Made by a program: the position numbers and the translations under genes. A DNA stretch of 64,000 nucleotides from Branchiostoma floridae. Taxonomy: Eukaryota; Chordata; Leptocardii; Amphioxiformes; Branchiostomatidae. The notes beneath the pieces were generated by a model that saw only the letters and a program-made list of their open reading frames with translations, did no database searches and was not told the origin of the DNA. Positions 1 to 11,341 of this stretch are shown here, piece after piece (position 1 is the first letter of the stretch; every line of letters starts with the position of its first letter). The stretch is from NCBI RefSeq assembly GCF_000003815.2, contig NC_049980.1:13998638-14062637 (forward strand), given 5' to 3'.

Positions 1-139
1 TATACATTTTAGTGTCTATGTCTTACAGTCACAGTTGCACAATGTGTGTACATGGCCTAACAGTTTTCAATAAAACAATAATTGAACCAAATCATCAATG
101 GAAATTTTGGTACACTTTGTAGAATTTCAGAATTTGAGT

Positions 140-145
140 TTTATT
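140..145 (-). promoter_or_regulatory. candidate polyadenylation signal of the Kelch gene
   Basis: AATAAA on the minus strand about 250 bases past the stop codon, a plausible place for 3' end formation. It is only a hexamer match in AT-rich DNA. Confidence 0.3.
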
Positions 146-395
146 ATGGTTTATGGTCAAGTTGTCAAGTTTGAGCACTTTCGATGCAGCAGATCTCTCT
201 GGTGGGAACAGTCAAGACATAGTGACATCTGTAGATATATGGTCTGGTTATATGAAGTGGTTATATGTTATATGTTAATCATGATAACAGTACCCAAGCA
301 CCTCATGTAATATGTGTAGACAACACAAGACTGAATAGGAACTGTTTTGATAACTCACTTTTAAACAAGTCATACCAGTATAGATTTTGTCTTGA

Positions 396-932
396 CTATG
401 TATTCTGCTGGGAATTTGACTGTCCATCCTTTAATGGCAGTTTTCTATCTTCAAGCGTTGCAATGTTCATCCTAATCGTGCAGCAACCATGGACTATGAT
501 GGCCTTGGGAAGTGCAGCCTGTATTTCCCATGTGTCAGTGGCAGGATCATAACACTCCATGGTGTCATGTGGAGGTTTTCCCACATCGGGTAACCCCCCG
601 ATGGCATACACCTTGTTCCCTTCCACAGCAGACCCATGTAAGGCACGTGGAACATGCATGTCCGCCACACGCTGGATGTTGTTTGTTCCAGGTTCGTACA
701 CGGTACAGCTGCTAGAGAATCCCCCAATGATGTAGATGTTATCGTTCAGGACTGCCGTCGGCGCAGCCTTGTTGTCCACGAGCGGGGATTCGATGGAGGT
801 CCATATCCGAGTTTCCGGTGAGTAGCACTGTATCAGGTGGGACTGCATGTTGCTGCCATTGTTGGCCACTCCTCCAATCACGTACAGTTTCCCACGATGT
901 GCAGCAACCGAGCAGCCAAACACTGCCTTTAC
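396..932 (-). CDS. KLHL24-like: Kelch gene coding exon 5 (last blades, stop codon)
   Basis: The acceptor TTTCAG precedes 932. The exon starts VKAVFGCSVAAHRGKLYVIGG and contains blades 4-6, ending in ...SNSQQNT and TAG (396-398). The final CYDPATDTW and HGC motif match the C-terminus of KLHL24-type proteins. A 100-N gap lies in the intron upstream (1029-1128), so a small unseen exon there cannot be excluded, but the frame and the Kelch repeat are continuous without one. Confidence 0.93.
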   Translation of the reverse strand, partial: VKAVFGCSVAAHRGKLYVIGGVANNGSNMQSHLIQCYSPETRIWTSIESPLVDNKAAPTAVLNDNIYIIGGFSSSCTVYEPGTNNIQRVADMHVPRALHGSAVEGNKVYAIGGLPDVGKPPHDTMECYDPATDTWEIQAALPKAIIVHGCCTIRMNIATLEDRKLPLKDGQSNSQQNT

Positions 933-3900
933 CTGAAAGAAAAATATAACACAACATCAGAGTGAGCCCTGTGGTTTGTCAAACAAGACTTTCTGTTAAT
1001 GTAATCTTTCATGATGGATGTTTTCCATNNNNNNNNNNNNNNNNNNNNNNNNNNNNNNNNNNNNNNNNNNNNNNNNNNNNNNNNNNNNNNNNNNNNNNNN
1101 NNNNNNNNNNNNNNNNNNNNNNNNNNNNACTTTTTATTTTTGACTAGTGTTTACTCTCACCAAATGTCCACTGGAGGCTGTCACCACTGAGCAACCAAAT
1201 TTAAAAAATAAACAAGGATTTTTTTTTACATGTTGTGTACTTCTTGTCTTGTCAGTCATACATCATGCAGCACATTTCAATTATGAAATCAAATTTTGGT
1301 CACTCAACAGTCACACTAGTGGCCGACTAGTGGATATGTAACGTGCATGATCGTGCATGGTTACCTATCTTGCCTTTTTAGCTTTTCAATGCTAGTCTAA
1401 AAGGCATGTGAACTTACCAGTGGAGGGACGTCCTCCCATCTGTTAGTGAGAGGGTCAAACCGCTCCACACTGTTGAGGATAGCACCAGATGCCTCACCTC
1501 CAACCTGCAATGGAGCACAGAAAATGTGCAATCTTATCTCCTCATATATATGACATTGCTTTAGGTTCTTGCATGTTTTAAGACCACATACTAAAGACGA
1601 CAAGAGACAAAGAATTATAATCTAAAATTAGGGAATTAAGTCTTTTAGATGTCCTCTTAACACAAGGCGGCAACAGACATAGAAGTTCTTTTCATTTGTT
1701 TGCTTGTCTGTTTGTCTGTACTTCATTACTTTATATTTGCTGAATTTGCTGTCTTAATACATTGTTTATCTGAAAACACATATGCAAATGTAAAGATAAA
1801 CACAGTGATTGAAAAATGTTGATGTAACTGTTAAAATTAAAATAATCAAAATCTTGATTCAACAGTGCACATAAACATCAACTGAGGCCAAAACTCTAAA
1901 TCCATGGATGATGCCCCTTAATGCACCCATATACCATTCAAATTAGAAACAAGAAAAGTTGACAACCGGAATCTCCAGCAATAAAACAATGAAAAATGTT
2001 CCCCCTGCAGAAATAAATTTGGAATGAGATAGATCTTTGTAATTAGGTTTCCCCAGTGGGCTGGCAATCTGTCTCTAACGGATCAATGCTGATTGGATCA
2101 GCAGAATTTACGAACCTGCTAACACCAGACTAGAGGGTAATGGGAAAGGGCACTGCTAGGTTCACAAAAAAACAACCTTTGGGATAATATAAATGTTAAA
2201 CCTGAATAGTGAATCAGACCCCTTTGTTGGTGCTTGAAGGCTGTGTAAGGCATCAGTGTGTCCATTATTATTTGCACAGAAAATGTTAACAATAGCAAAA
2301 TCTTAATCCAAATTATTTTCTTCTCACCACTTTGATGTGTAGAACATCTGTAGTGCACAACAGTGCCTTGACATTACTAGTATGTAAGCCTTCACAAATT
2401 TCTAGATAATTCACTGTATCCACAGCCAATTATCACATGAACATGTAGGTACAAAGTTCTAATTTCCTGTGTACCAAAGGGCTTATGCACCCATCATTTC
2501 CATCCCTGGCAAGAGTATCAATCATTAGTTGAACAGAAACTTGTAAGGGAAGTCTTGGATACTCAAAACAAATAATATCCTACAACTTACAAGCCATCTT
2601 ACCCTTCATCTACAAGTATTCTTTCTATGCAGTAAGTAATGAAGTAAATGAGGAAGAGGCAAACATCTTCCATTTTACCAAGGGATACAGACATCAAGAT
2701 CTTCATCTTGTTCTGGAACCAATTCATAATACATGTACAGATTTCAACCAACTTCATTTTAGTCTCATTAGTATATAGGAATTAATCACTAGAAAAAGAG
2801 GACAGAGTTGAGGACTGACCACATAAATACTGCCCTCCACCACAGCTGAGCCATGTGCATCCCTGGCCTGGCGCATGGGAGAGTCTTTGTTCCAGATCCC
2901 CGTACGGGACGAGTACTTCCACACCTCATCTGTCGACAGTCCGTTCAACATGCCACCTACAAGAAGAAGGGAGAAAATACAGAGAAAAAGATGCGTGACT
3001 TCTTCTTTTCCATGATTTTAAGAACAAAGTGGTAAAAATATGTTTACATACAGTTACCTATTCAACTCTTGGGAAAGGCAGTACATAAAGTCAGGTATAT
3101 CATGCTCCAAAAGTACATATCAATTGTTCTTGTGTAGTTGTCTCTATATGACAAACAATATAAGTTACATTTGTACCTGATTGATTTTTCTTTTAAATGG
3201 TGGTACAATGTACTAGTATTTCTGCAAGGCTGAATGTTTAGTGCTTTAACACTTAAACTTTGCAGGTCATAACATGGATATAATTATATACTTTCTGCAA
3301 TTGTCATTAAATATAAAATATAAAATTGTGTATCTTGCCATTTTGCAAGGGAGAATGTACATTATAAAAATGTACCACATGAATACAGAATAGCAAGAAG
3401 TGCTGACAATAATTGAATAAAAGTCCCTTACCACTGACATACACGTCATCATTGAGAGCCACCACACTTCTCATGACATACTTGCTGGGAAGATTGGGCA
3501 GGATGTACCATTCTTTGGACTCAGGGTGGTAACATCGTACATCGTCCAGGTTGGACACCACCTTGTCTGAACTCCCCACGATGAAGATGACCTCTGACCC
3601 CACACAGCTACGAGGCTTCGTCCGCGGGGACTCCAACCCTCTCCCCTCCATCTGAAGCAAGTGGAACCTTTTGGCTTCCTCCACCAGAGCACGGCAGCTC
3701 TTGTCATTCTGTATGATGGAGTCCCCTTCCACGGCACTCAGGAGGTACGTGGGGCGGAGGAATGGGAAGCGGACTGCAGACAGCACCTCTGCAGCGAAGG
3801 CCTTGCGACATTTGAAGTCGTGACGGAGCCATCGCGTGGCAGCCTCAAACACGGCCTCCTCATGTTGGGCCTCCAGGTTGTCATGAGACAGGTAGTTGAC

Positions 3901-4936
3901 GATCTCCTCCTTCGAGAGCGACAGCATTTCTTCCTGTCGTGCGACGGCTGAAAACTTCTGTAGAGCATACCGCATCGACTTACGATGTAGGTCCCGACAA
4001 CACAGGGCATCTGCCAAGTTCACGATGGCTAACACATTGGAGGGGTCCAGGTTTTTCTCCAAGAAGGTACCACAGGCATCCCGCATCTTGGTATACTGGA
4101 ACATGCAGGCTGCCTCAAGTAGTGCCTGGGCATTGGCCTTGGTTATCTTGGCTCTTCCTGTGTAAGCAAAGTCTACAAGAAGTTTGATTCCTTCTGGCTG
4201 CACTTCCTCCAGCATGATCTTGTCCTGTTTGCTCTCTCGCATCTCGATAGAAAACATGGCGTTGAAGTAAGGACTGCTTGCCGCCAGGACCGCGCGGTGG
4301 CAGGGGAACTCGTGCTTGTCCACGCACACCACGACATCCGTGAACTCATTCTGCAGGCGCTGCTCGTTCAGTAAGCTCAGGATCTCCGAGGAGTGGGTGT
4401 CGTCGAAGTAGTCAAACTCACTGTTGTTGTCAGGCAGGGGAGGGATCTTGTGGTGTGGGGAGGGGGAGGGGACCTGGGACCCACCGCTGCTGGCAGGGCT
4501 GCCGCTGCGACTACTGCCACGACTGAACATCCTTCTTCTGGGCTTGGTGTTCAGGAAACCGTGTCTGGATTTGGGGAAAAAAAACAATACTGCATCATGT
4601 ATAATCTAATAACTAGTTAATACATGTATAAACAGGCCAAAATATTTAAGTACATGAACATGTAAATATTATACCAATAGGTCAATTGTACAGTATCATC
4701 AACCTGAAACATTTCACAAATGTATTGATGAAGGAAATTGAGCAAACAACAAAAGGAACAAACATGTACAGACCAAGTGATATGATACACATGTATCATT
4801 CAATACACATTCCACAGGAGGTTGGTTACAGTGGATGGGGCATATCATATTAGCGAAGCATCAAATCAAGAACCATGATCTTATGAAGAACTTACAAAAA
4901 TACTTCAGTAGCCTGTACCAACCTTGCGGTCGCCAT
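396..4936 (-). CDS. KLHL24-like: Kelch-like BTB-BACK-Kelch protein, KLHL24/6/35 type (5 coding exons)
   Basis: Coding exons, in transcription order: 4936-4923, 4564-3432, 2956-2820, 1504-1418, 932-396. They join in frame to about 635 residues ending in TAG, the usual length for the family. Seen: a Ser/Pro-rich N-terminus (about residues 18-50), a BTB domain (about 71-176, starting near FTDVVVCVDKHEFPCHRAVL), a BACK domain (about 181-283), then six Kelch blades (about 334-620) with paired glycines, for example SIYVVGG, KLYVIGG, NIYIIGG and KVYAIGG. The PRTKPR segment before the propeller, SEVIFIVG, VPPL and the C-terminal CYDPATDTW plus HGC resemble vertebrate KLHL24/KLHL6/KLHL35 as I know them. 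Family knowledge: the BTB and BACK domains bind CUL3 and the propeller selects substrates for ubiquitination, usually in the cytoplasm. Exact orthology within this subfamily is not settled by reading alone. Blade 1 has GS in place of the usual GG. Every internal junction is GT/AG and preserves the frame. Confidence 0.93.
1029..1128. other. assembly gap (100 N)
   Basis: A run of N of a round number, usually a placeholder of unknown true size. It lies in the last intron of the Kelch gene. Confidence 0.99.
1418..1504 (-). CDS. KLHL24-like: Kelch gene coding exon 4 (third Kelch blade)
   Basis: The acceptor TTGCAG precedes 1504 and the donor is GTAAGT at 1417. It encodes 29 residues, VGGEASGAILNSVERFDPLT to VPPL, a typical blade with the conserved RW pair (NRWEDVPPL). 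Both ends are phase 0. Confidence 0.92.
1505..2819. other. Kelch intron 3, no other feature seen
   Basis: An intron of 1.3 kb between blades 2 and 3. No repeat or exon recognised. The other Kelch introns are 4565-4922, 2957-3431 and 933-1417 (with the N gap), also without recognised content. Confidence 0.6.
2820..2956 (-). CDS. KLHL24-like: Kelch gene coding exon 3 (second Kelch blade)
   Basis: The acceptor CTTGTAG precedes 2956. It completes a GG pair and reads GGMLNGLSTDEVWKYSSR and onward to GSIYV. The donor is GTCAGT. The final half-blade joins VGG in the next exon, restoring the canonical YVVGG strand. Confidence 0.9.
3432..4564 (-). CDS. KLHL24-like: Kelch gene coding exon 2 (BTB, BACK, first Kelch blade)
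   Basis: A large exon carrying the whole BTB and BACK domains and most of blade 1. The acceptor is a CAAATCCAG-type site just above 4564. The donor is GTAAGG at 3431, after ...DDVYVSG with one base of the glycine codon. Having BTB and BACK uninterrupted in one big exon is common in KLHL24-type genes. The open frame runs on past the donor into the intron until a stop at 3307, which is not coding. Confidence 0.93.
4923..4936 (-). CDS. KLHL24-like: Kelch gene coding exon 1 (14-nt coding part, start codon)
   Basis: Reading the minus strand, ATG GCG ACC GCA AG is followed by a GT donor (GTTGGT). Joined to the acceptor at 4565 it gives MATAR and continues in frame into HGFLNTKPRRR. The 2-nt overhang phase matches exon 2 exactly. 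The alternative is that translation starts at the downstream Met of exon 2 (MFSRGS, about residue 17 of this model) and this exon is 5' UTR. The donor is weak, so confidence is moderate. Confidence 0.5.
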
Positions 4937-6604
4937 GTTGACTTTCAAACAAGTACTTAGTCTACTGTCCAAAAATACTGCAAACACTGATGAGCCACTC
5001 TAAATTAAGGCATACACATGCAGTCTGCTTTAGAGTTGGACACCAAAACTGTACATGCCCTTCAGTATGACAGCACACAGTAGGTATCTAGCTATATCCA
5101 TATACAAAGCGATTCTTCAGTAACATGGATAGCTTTAAAATTTGTCAGCTCTGTCCCAACAAGAATGCAAACTGGATCCCGTAACACCACTGTGACCTTT
5201 ATATGAATAGATCTCCCTCCTTCCGTATAAGCATGTTACAGTGACATTCTCATAGCCGGGTCTACTATTGGCAGTCCATCAACATACGCTGGCAGTAACA
5301 CAATTAATGGAAACATAATGACATTACTGTCTGTGTACGATAATGGATTATACATCAAGCCATCCAAAAGCTGATTGGAATGGCAGAGACAGAGAATTTT
5401 TGACGAGATGTCTCCCCCCTTGTGGATTGTGACGTAGAAGGGTAATGTAATAAGACTGATAACATGAGAAATTGATCATGGTGGCCTAACCAGCTCTAAG
5501 TTACAACTTGCAACCTGTTACACACACACTGGCCTGTGCAACCCATGAGTTATCAACCAGTGTAAAACTAGACAAATGTTTTAATAGCCATACAAGCCTG
5601 TTAGCTGGTTATCTGTATTGACTAACTTTTCCCCTGCATCCTGTTGGCCAATGATTGATGGATGGGCACTATCAAGTTAACTAATTGTCTGTCAGTAAGT
5701 AATTTTTGAAGCCAATTTTTCTTGAATACAACAGACCGACTGTTTTACCAGTAATGCTAGTACAGTAATGCCAAACAAGACCGGTCCACCAGACAGCAAT
5801 TGCTGGGCAACCCTACTTTGACCCAAATCACATTTGTGTGACCCTTGACTTTATAATTGGAATATGAGGCACATTGAATGTGAAAGCAAAACAGCAAAAC
5901 ACATATACCCATTGACATAAACAAAAATTTGCTCTTTTTTCATAAAACCAGTCAAATCTTTGGTTGCTCTGAGGTCACAGCCTCCAGTACTTGTGGAAAG
6001 GGAGTCTAAATCTATATGCAACATTCAAGGACTTACATGGAGGGTTTTGGTGCTATCCTGCCAATTTGAGAGAGATATATGAAAGAAGTCATGGTGGGAA
6101 TGACTATTATAATACTTTTAATAGTATTGCTGCAGAATCCATTTCTTTCATATATCCTGATTACCAATCAGTTTGTCTGGTCTGATCTTGCAATTATCAT
6201 CATGAAATGAATCAACAAAATGCATCACCTTTCATAACAACGTTATCCATTCTAAGTCTGGCTAACTGGCTGTTACTGTTAGAAGCAGACTGATATTTCC
6301 CGGTAAGGTCTGTAACCCTGCTGAATGCTAAATCAAGGTCGACCCCAGTGTTCTGATGACAACTGTGTAAGCCACATGAAGAACAGTGTCAGGTGCAGGG
6401 GGCATTTATCCCTGTCATATTCACAGTCAACAGGAAGCCAAATGCATATGTACTATTGGCAGGTACACTATAGATATACTTGTTAACAAACTGTAAAATA
6501 ACTGTAGATAACCTTGTGAATAATTAAATCTGTAAAAAAATCAAATAAAAGAATCTTATGCAAAATTACTAACAAAACACATGTAACCGTGGAACTGTCT
6601 TGTA
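4937..6604. other. upstream flank of the Kelch gene, nothing recognised
   Basis: Anonymous AT-rich DNA. The Kelch promoter should lie in the part next to 4937, but I see no clear TATA box or CpG island. No coding signal. Confidence 0.5.
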
Positions 6605-6606
6605 TA

Positions 6607-7271
6607 CAGTCAAACCTGTATTAGCAGCCACCTTTGCATAACGGCCACCTGCCCATAGTGGCCACTTTTTGTCGGTCCCTTGGATTCGTAATGATTAAGA
6701 AATAGGCTAAGCGGCCACCTGTCCAACGCGGCCACGGCCACACGATTTCCGGTCCCGCAGGTACAAAAACACTGCCGATTACGGCCACGCGGACCGCTGA
6801 TCTATGTTTCGGCACGCGTTCGGCCATATACAGCGGCCGTATCGTCACCCTACGCCGGATTTAAAACCTCTTTGACTTATTTTAAAAACAAAACTTCGTA
6901 AACTGGCACTACCCATACCCGCTGACAAACGAGGTCATATAAGGTCAATAGACGACACCAATATTACGGAGGTAAATTGTGTTAAAGTTACGTTCTAATA
7001 CACTATCGCTTAGGTTAATTCACATCACAAAAATTTCTAAATAAATTGTTACAAAGAGAAAATGATATGGACTTCAGACTATGATGGATTTTATTCTTAC
7101 ATTTATTAAGAGATAAGTCTAGAATGATGTGACTTTTCTTGTGAGTACCACATTAGCATCTGACGTGTGAACGCGAGCGTATTAATTAGCATATTCTCTA
7201 TAGTGGCCACCTCTCTATAGTGGCCAATTTTGACCAGTCCCTTGAGTGGCCGCTATAGACAGGTTTGACTG
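6607..7271. mobile_element. MITE with TA target duplication and GGCCAC-rich ends
   Basis: Terminal inverted repeats CAGTCAAACCTG... and ...CAGGTTTGACTG bound a 665-bp segment, with TA directly outside each end. Subterminal blocks repeat TAGTGGCCAC and GCGGCCACC several times on both sides. The TA duplication and CAG start fit a non-autonomous Tc1/mariner/pogo-type element. No transposase frame is present. Confidence 0.75.
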
Positions 7272-7374
7272 TACATATGTATGTTGTTGTGTACATGTAT
7301 GTTGCGTTATGGAATCATATGTTGATGTACGTAATACATGTATGTACTTTATCTGCCACAGTTGTAGCAACCAA

Positions 7375-8060
7375 GTACCCACCCCCCCAGAACCACCTTT
7401 AATGGAAGCCACTGTCTCCGGTGATACTTTTAAGGTAGTCCCCATCTTTTGCTACTTGGGTGATACCATCGGCCAGTCTGGTGGCTGTGCAGATGCAGTA
7501 ACAGCCAGGATTAGGTCAGCCTGGAAGAGCTTCCATGAGCTCCTACCCATACTTACAAACCGCAATATCCCCTTTAGGAATCGTGGGCATGTTTATAGCT
7601 CATGTGTTAGAAGTGCTATGTTATATGCGTCAGAAACCTGGGCATTGTCGGCCGAAGATGTAAGGAGGCTGGTTAGGTGTGACAATGCTATGACCAGGTG
7701 GATATGCTCCTTAGGCTAGCAGAAAGAGTGCCATCTGAGCAGCTTAGGTGTAGGTTAGGTTTACACAGCATCCATGACATTTTGCGCTACAACAGACTCC
7801 GATGGTATGGCCACGTGCAAAGAATGTCCCATGACAGCTGGCCAAGAAAGGTCTTGAACCTGTCTGTAGTGGGCCAGAATCCGCGTGGGCGCCCCAAGAG
7901 GAGATGGGTAGACAATGTCAAGGAAGATCTTAGGAAACTGCAAAAAGCCAACCCCCTTGACAGAGATGGATGGAGGGCAGCAATTAGACCAAAACGTCTT
8001 GACGACACGTCCAACCTCTGCAAGACAGGGAAGAACGGACGCTAAACCGGATAGTGAGTG
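7375..8060 (+). pseudogene. LINE-type reverse transcriptase C-terminal fragment, frameshifted
   Basis: Two overlapping frames make one protein tail. Frame A (to about 7719) reads FCYLGDTIGQSGGCADAV, then VYSSCVRSAMLYASETWALS and RWIC. Frame B (from about 7700) reads RLAERVPSEQLRCRLGLHSI, NRLRWYGHVQRM and GRPKRRWVDNVKEDLRKL. These are the familiar thumb and C-terminal motifs of animal non-LTR (endonuclease/reverse transcriptase) retrotransposons. The switch of frame near 7700-7720 means it is broken, and the endonuclease and catalytic palm are missing, as in a 5'-truncated insertion. It ends in a TGAG simple repeat (about 8052-8072), a normal LINE tail. The clade is not assigned. Confidence 0.88.
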
Positions 8061-8110
8061 AGTGAGTGTGAGTGACATGTACATCTACAAACATTCATGT
8101 TTCTTATTAT

Positions 8111-8245
8111 NNNNNNNNNNNNNNNNNNNNNNNNNNNNNNNNNNNNNNNNNNNNNNNNNNNNNNNNNNNNNNNNNNNNNNNNNNNNNNNNNNNNNNNNNN
8201 NNNNNNNNNNNNNNNNNNNNNNNNNNNNNNNNNNNNNNNNNNNNN
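8111..8245. other. assembly gap (135 N)
   Basis: An N run just right of the TGAG simple-repeat tail of the LINE fragment. Confidence 0.99.
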
Positions 8246-9422
8246 AAACCAGTCATTCCCCAAGGCTATTCCTCGCCTCACCTAATGCTTACACATATGC
8301 TAGGCCTCTGACTAATACTACAGGAATGCCACCAGCATACGGTATCTCGCTGTTTTAATCATATTGCTTTTCCTGATATCTTTCCATTCCTGCTTTCATC
8401 AGGTTGGAAATATAGAGGTAAAATTACAGGAAAATTAATGCATATGAATATACGTTGTATCAATTAGTATGCATTACTAAAATGTTTCAAAAATTGTTAA
8501 GCTAATTAGCATTTTCATTAGTACAAAAGTAGCAAGGTAGTAAATCAGTCACTTTTCAGTGAGATCATAACAATTCTTCAAACCTCGAACTCGAAGTGTA
8601 TCAGTATCAGGCAACAGAATAGCCTCCAGAATAGCCAATAGATTCCAGACCTCCAGATCTCAAAATGTCTGTTGTGCAGGGTCTAACTCAGTTGTCCTGT
8701 GGAGGCCCTAGAAACAGTCTGGCATCCAGGCTAGCATCACAATCTTTAAGATGATGAAGGCAGTTTCAAGACACAAGAAGACCCATACCACTACTAGTTT
8801 GGTTCACTGAGCTGCTGAGTTGAGGCAAATGTAAACAGTAAACTGTACACAGGTGAACAGGTTATCAACATATTTCAGCATGACAAATGATATAAAATAT
8901 TGTGTCCTTCAACCCAAAATATAATAATTTGTCTGTGTGTTTGATGTTACTTTAATACAACACCTCTTTCTTGAGCTATATTTTTAAGCCCCAACTCTTA
9001 ATATTACATCATATCAATAAAAGACAGACCAAGGAATGAATAAAACATGACTTTTGCAAGCTGACTCCCCATGTTGTGTATGTTTTTGATGGATATCTCA
9101 GCCTCTAGTACATCTGACACTCATTATCAGCTGAGGCACAGGGGGTCACCAAAGGACAGGACCTGGATCACACAGCATGTTGTTTGGCTACTTGGTTACT
9201 CATAAGAATTCAAAACATGTGGCTTGATAATACCAGTAATCTCTGGAGATGTACCAAAATACGTGTAAATATGTATTGCTTGTTGTTATAGACTAACAGT
9301 TGAACTGTGAGCTGTACAATGACAAATTGTTTTGTCCTATACTGTTTATACTATAGACTAGTAGGAGGCTGGTATAGTGAACTATTTCACATCACAGTAG
9401 GGAGACTGCTACGTAATTATAC

Positions 9423-9470
9423 CAGAGCTGGTTAACATTAACTCAACAGAGCTGGTTAACATTAACTCAA
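9423..9470. repeat. 24-bp perfect tandem duplication
   Basis: The unit CAGAGCTGGTTAACATTAAC plus TCAA occurs twice back to back without change. Confidence 0.85.
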
Positions 9471-10280
9471 CGTTAAGTGCTGTCAGTACTTGTAAATTAC
9501 TGCATATCATTAGTAATTGGTCACTCTCATTATTAGCTATCCTGAATTCATTTTATTGACAAATGATTTATAAATTGCAGCATTGAATTTGAATGTCTGA
9601 ACTTAGATTGCTAAAAAGTAAAAATGGGCTGGAGCATCTGGTTACGTGAGTGTTCATACTCACAGACATAAATCTTGCCAGATACCCCATGAATACAATG
9701 GAACAACCACTAAAGCCTTCCCCAAAATCAGCCACACAAAAACAGGTTATTACATGTACTTTACTGTAGCATTGCTAGCCTTCTAAATTTACTGTTGAAT
9801 TGTTGGCCCTCCTAAATTTACTGTTTTAAGCATTGCTCCTCCCAGCCCCCCATGCGACCGATGGAATCGTGTATAACAATGCATCTTCCGAAGTCCACAT
9901 AGCATTACATCTACATGTAGTGATTATTATCAGTGAATGCCTTCAGAACATGTTGAACTTTATCCGTTATCAACATGAACTTGCATTAAGGCAGTGATAA
10001 GAACCTGCATATTGTATTAATTGTATGTTTCATGAAAAGATGCTCTCCTGAGTCTCCTCAAACACAAGGGTTATCCTCAGATAGATCAGCATGATATCCT
10101 GAGGAACAGACACTGGTAGCTTGCATTACAATTAACAAATGTACCAGAATGGTAGAAATTCACTGGATTTCTTTTCCATATAAACTGCACGATACACAAA
10201 TGTATGTATGAGTGTACAAGTAATACATGTATGCTGGCATGTTATGCTGGAGACTGTTCTGGCTATACCAAAATACCAAT

Positions 10281-10597
10281 ACAGAATACATGTGTAATTC
10301 AAGTGACATGACCTGCATGCATCTCTTTCTTGCATATACTGTAATACAGTTTTGAATTCTGCCGCTCATTCGACCTTGGATTGTTGGAATGGACAATGTT
10401 CACCTTGGTATCGTGACAAAGGTGGTAGGGAGATATCAAATGTTTTAAATTTTCTTTTTTTATAATGCATGCCATGGCAACTCTGTTAGAAGATAATGAT
10501 GTATCAGGAAAGGTAACAATGCAATGCAAAGATCTGAATAAAAACAAAGCCAAAAACAAACAGTGGAAACTCCTCATTGACATTTAGTACCTGAATT
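10281..10597. repeat. direct repeat copy 1 (317 bp) left of gap
   Basis: Matches 11025-11341 at a constant offset of 744 with no difference that I saw. The copies flank a 300-N gap (10713-11012). The open frames inside (for example the one starting MSMRSFHCLF) are duplicated with it and look non-coding. Confidence 0.9.
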
Positions 10598-10712
10598 GAA
10601 AGGAGGAGGAACGCCCGCCTCACCTTCTTTTATAAGTTAGTTAACAACAAGATTAACATAGACACACAGAACCTACTGATTCCGACCCAAGGGCGAACCC
10701 GAGGCAGCCATC

Positions 10713-11012
10713 NNNNNNNNNNNNNNNNNNNNNNNNNNNNNNNNNNNNNNNNNNNNNNNNNNNNNNNNNNNNNNNNNNNNNNNNNNNNNNNNNNNNNNNN
10801 NNNNNNNNNNNNNNNNNNNNNNNNNNNNNNNNNNNNNNNNNNNNNNNNNNNNNNNNNNNNNNNNNNNNNNNNNNNNNNNNNNNNNNNNNNNNNNNNNNNN
10901 NNNNNNNNNNNNNNNNNNNNNNNNNNNNNNNNNNNNNNNNNNNNNNNNNNNNNNNNNNNNNNNNNNNNNNNNNNNNNNNNNNNNNNNNNNNNNNNNNNNN
11001 NNNNNNNNNNNN
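10713..11012. other. assembly gap (300 N)
   Basis: A run of N between the two 317-bp direct repeats. Confidence 0.99.
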
Positions 11013-11024
11013 GTATTTACAGCA

Positions 11025-11341
11025 ACAGAATACATGTGTAATTCAAGTGACATGACCTGCATGCATCTCTTTCTTGCATATACTGTAATACAGTTTTGAA
11101 TTCTGCCGCTCATTCGACCTTGGATTGTTGGAATGGACAATGTTCACCTTGGTATCGTGACAAAGGTGGTAGGGAGATATCAAATGTTTTAAATTTTCTT
11201 TTTTTATAATGCATGCCATGGCAACTCTGTTAGAAGATAATGATGTATCAGGAAAGGTAACAATGCAATGCAAAGATCTGAATAAAAACAAAGCCAAAAA
11301 CAAACAGTGGAAACTCCTCATTGACATTTAGTACCTGAATT
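11025..11341. repeat. direct repeat copy 2 (317 bp) right of gap
   Basis: Second copy of 10281-10597. The identity ends at CTGAATT in both copies, after which the flanks differ. Confidence 0.9.

Larger units (their letters stand above)
8061..10280. other. intergenic DNA with a 135-N gap
   Basis: The gap is at 8111-8245. The rest is anonymous AT-rich DNA with one 24-bp tandem duplication (9423-9470). No gene seen. Confidence 0.5.

Noticed and set aside
3738-4327. Frames on both strands inside the BTB/BACK exon
   Set aside because: Shadows of the Kelch exon. Only one frame gives BTB and BACK sequence.
10673-11140. 155-codon minus-strand frame
   Set aside because: It crosses the 300-N gap, and its visible part is also present as a duplicated non-coding block.
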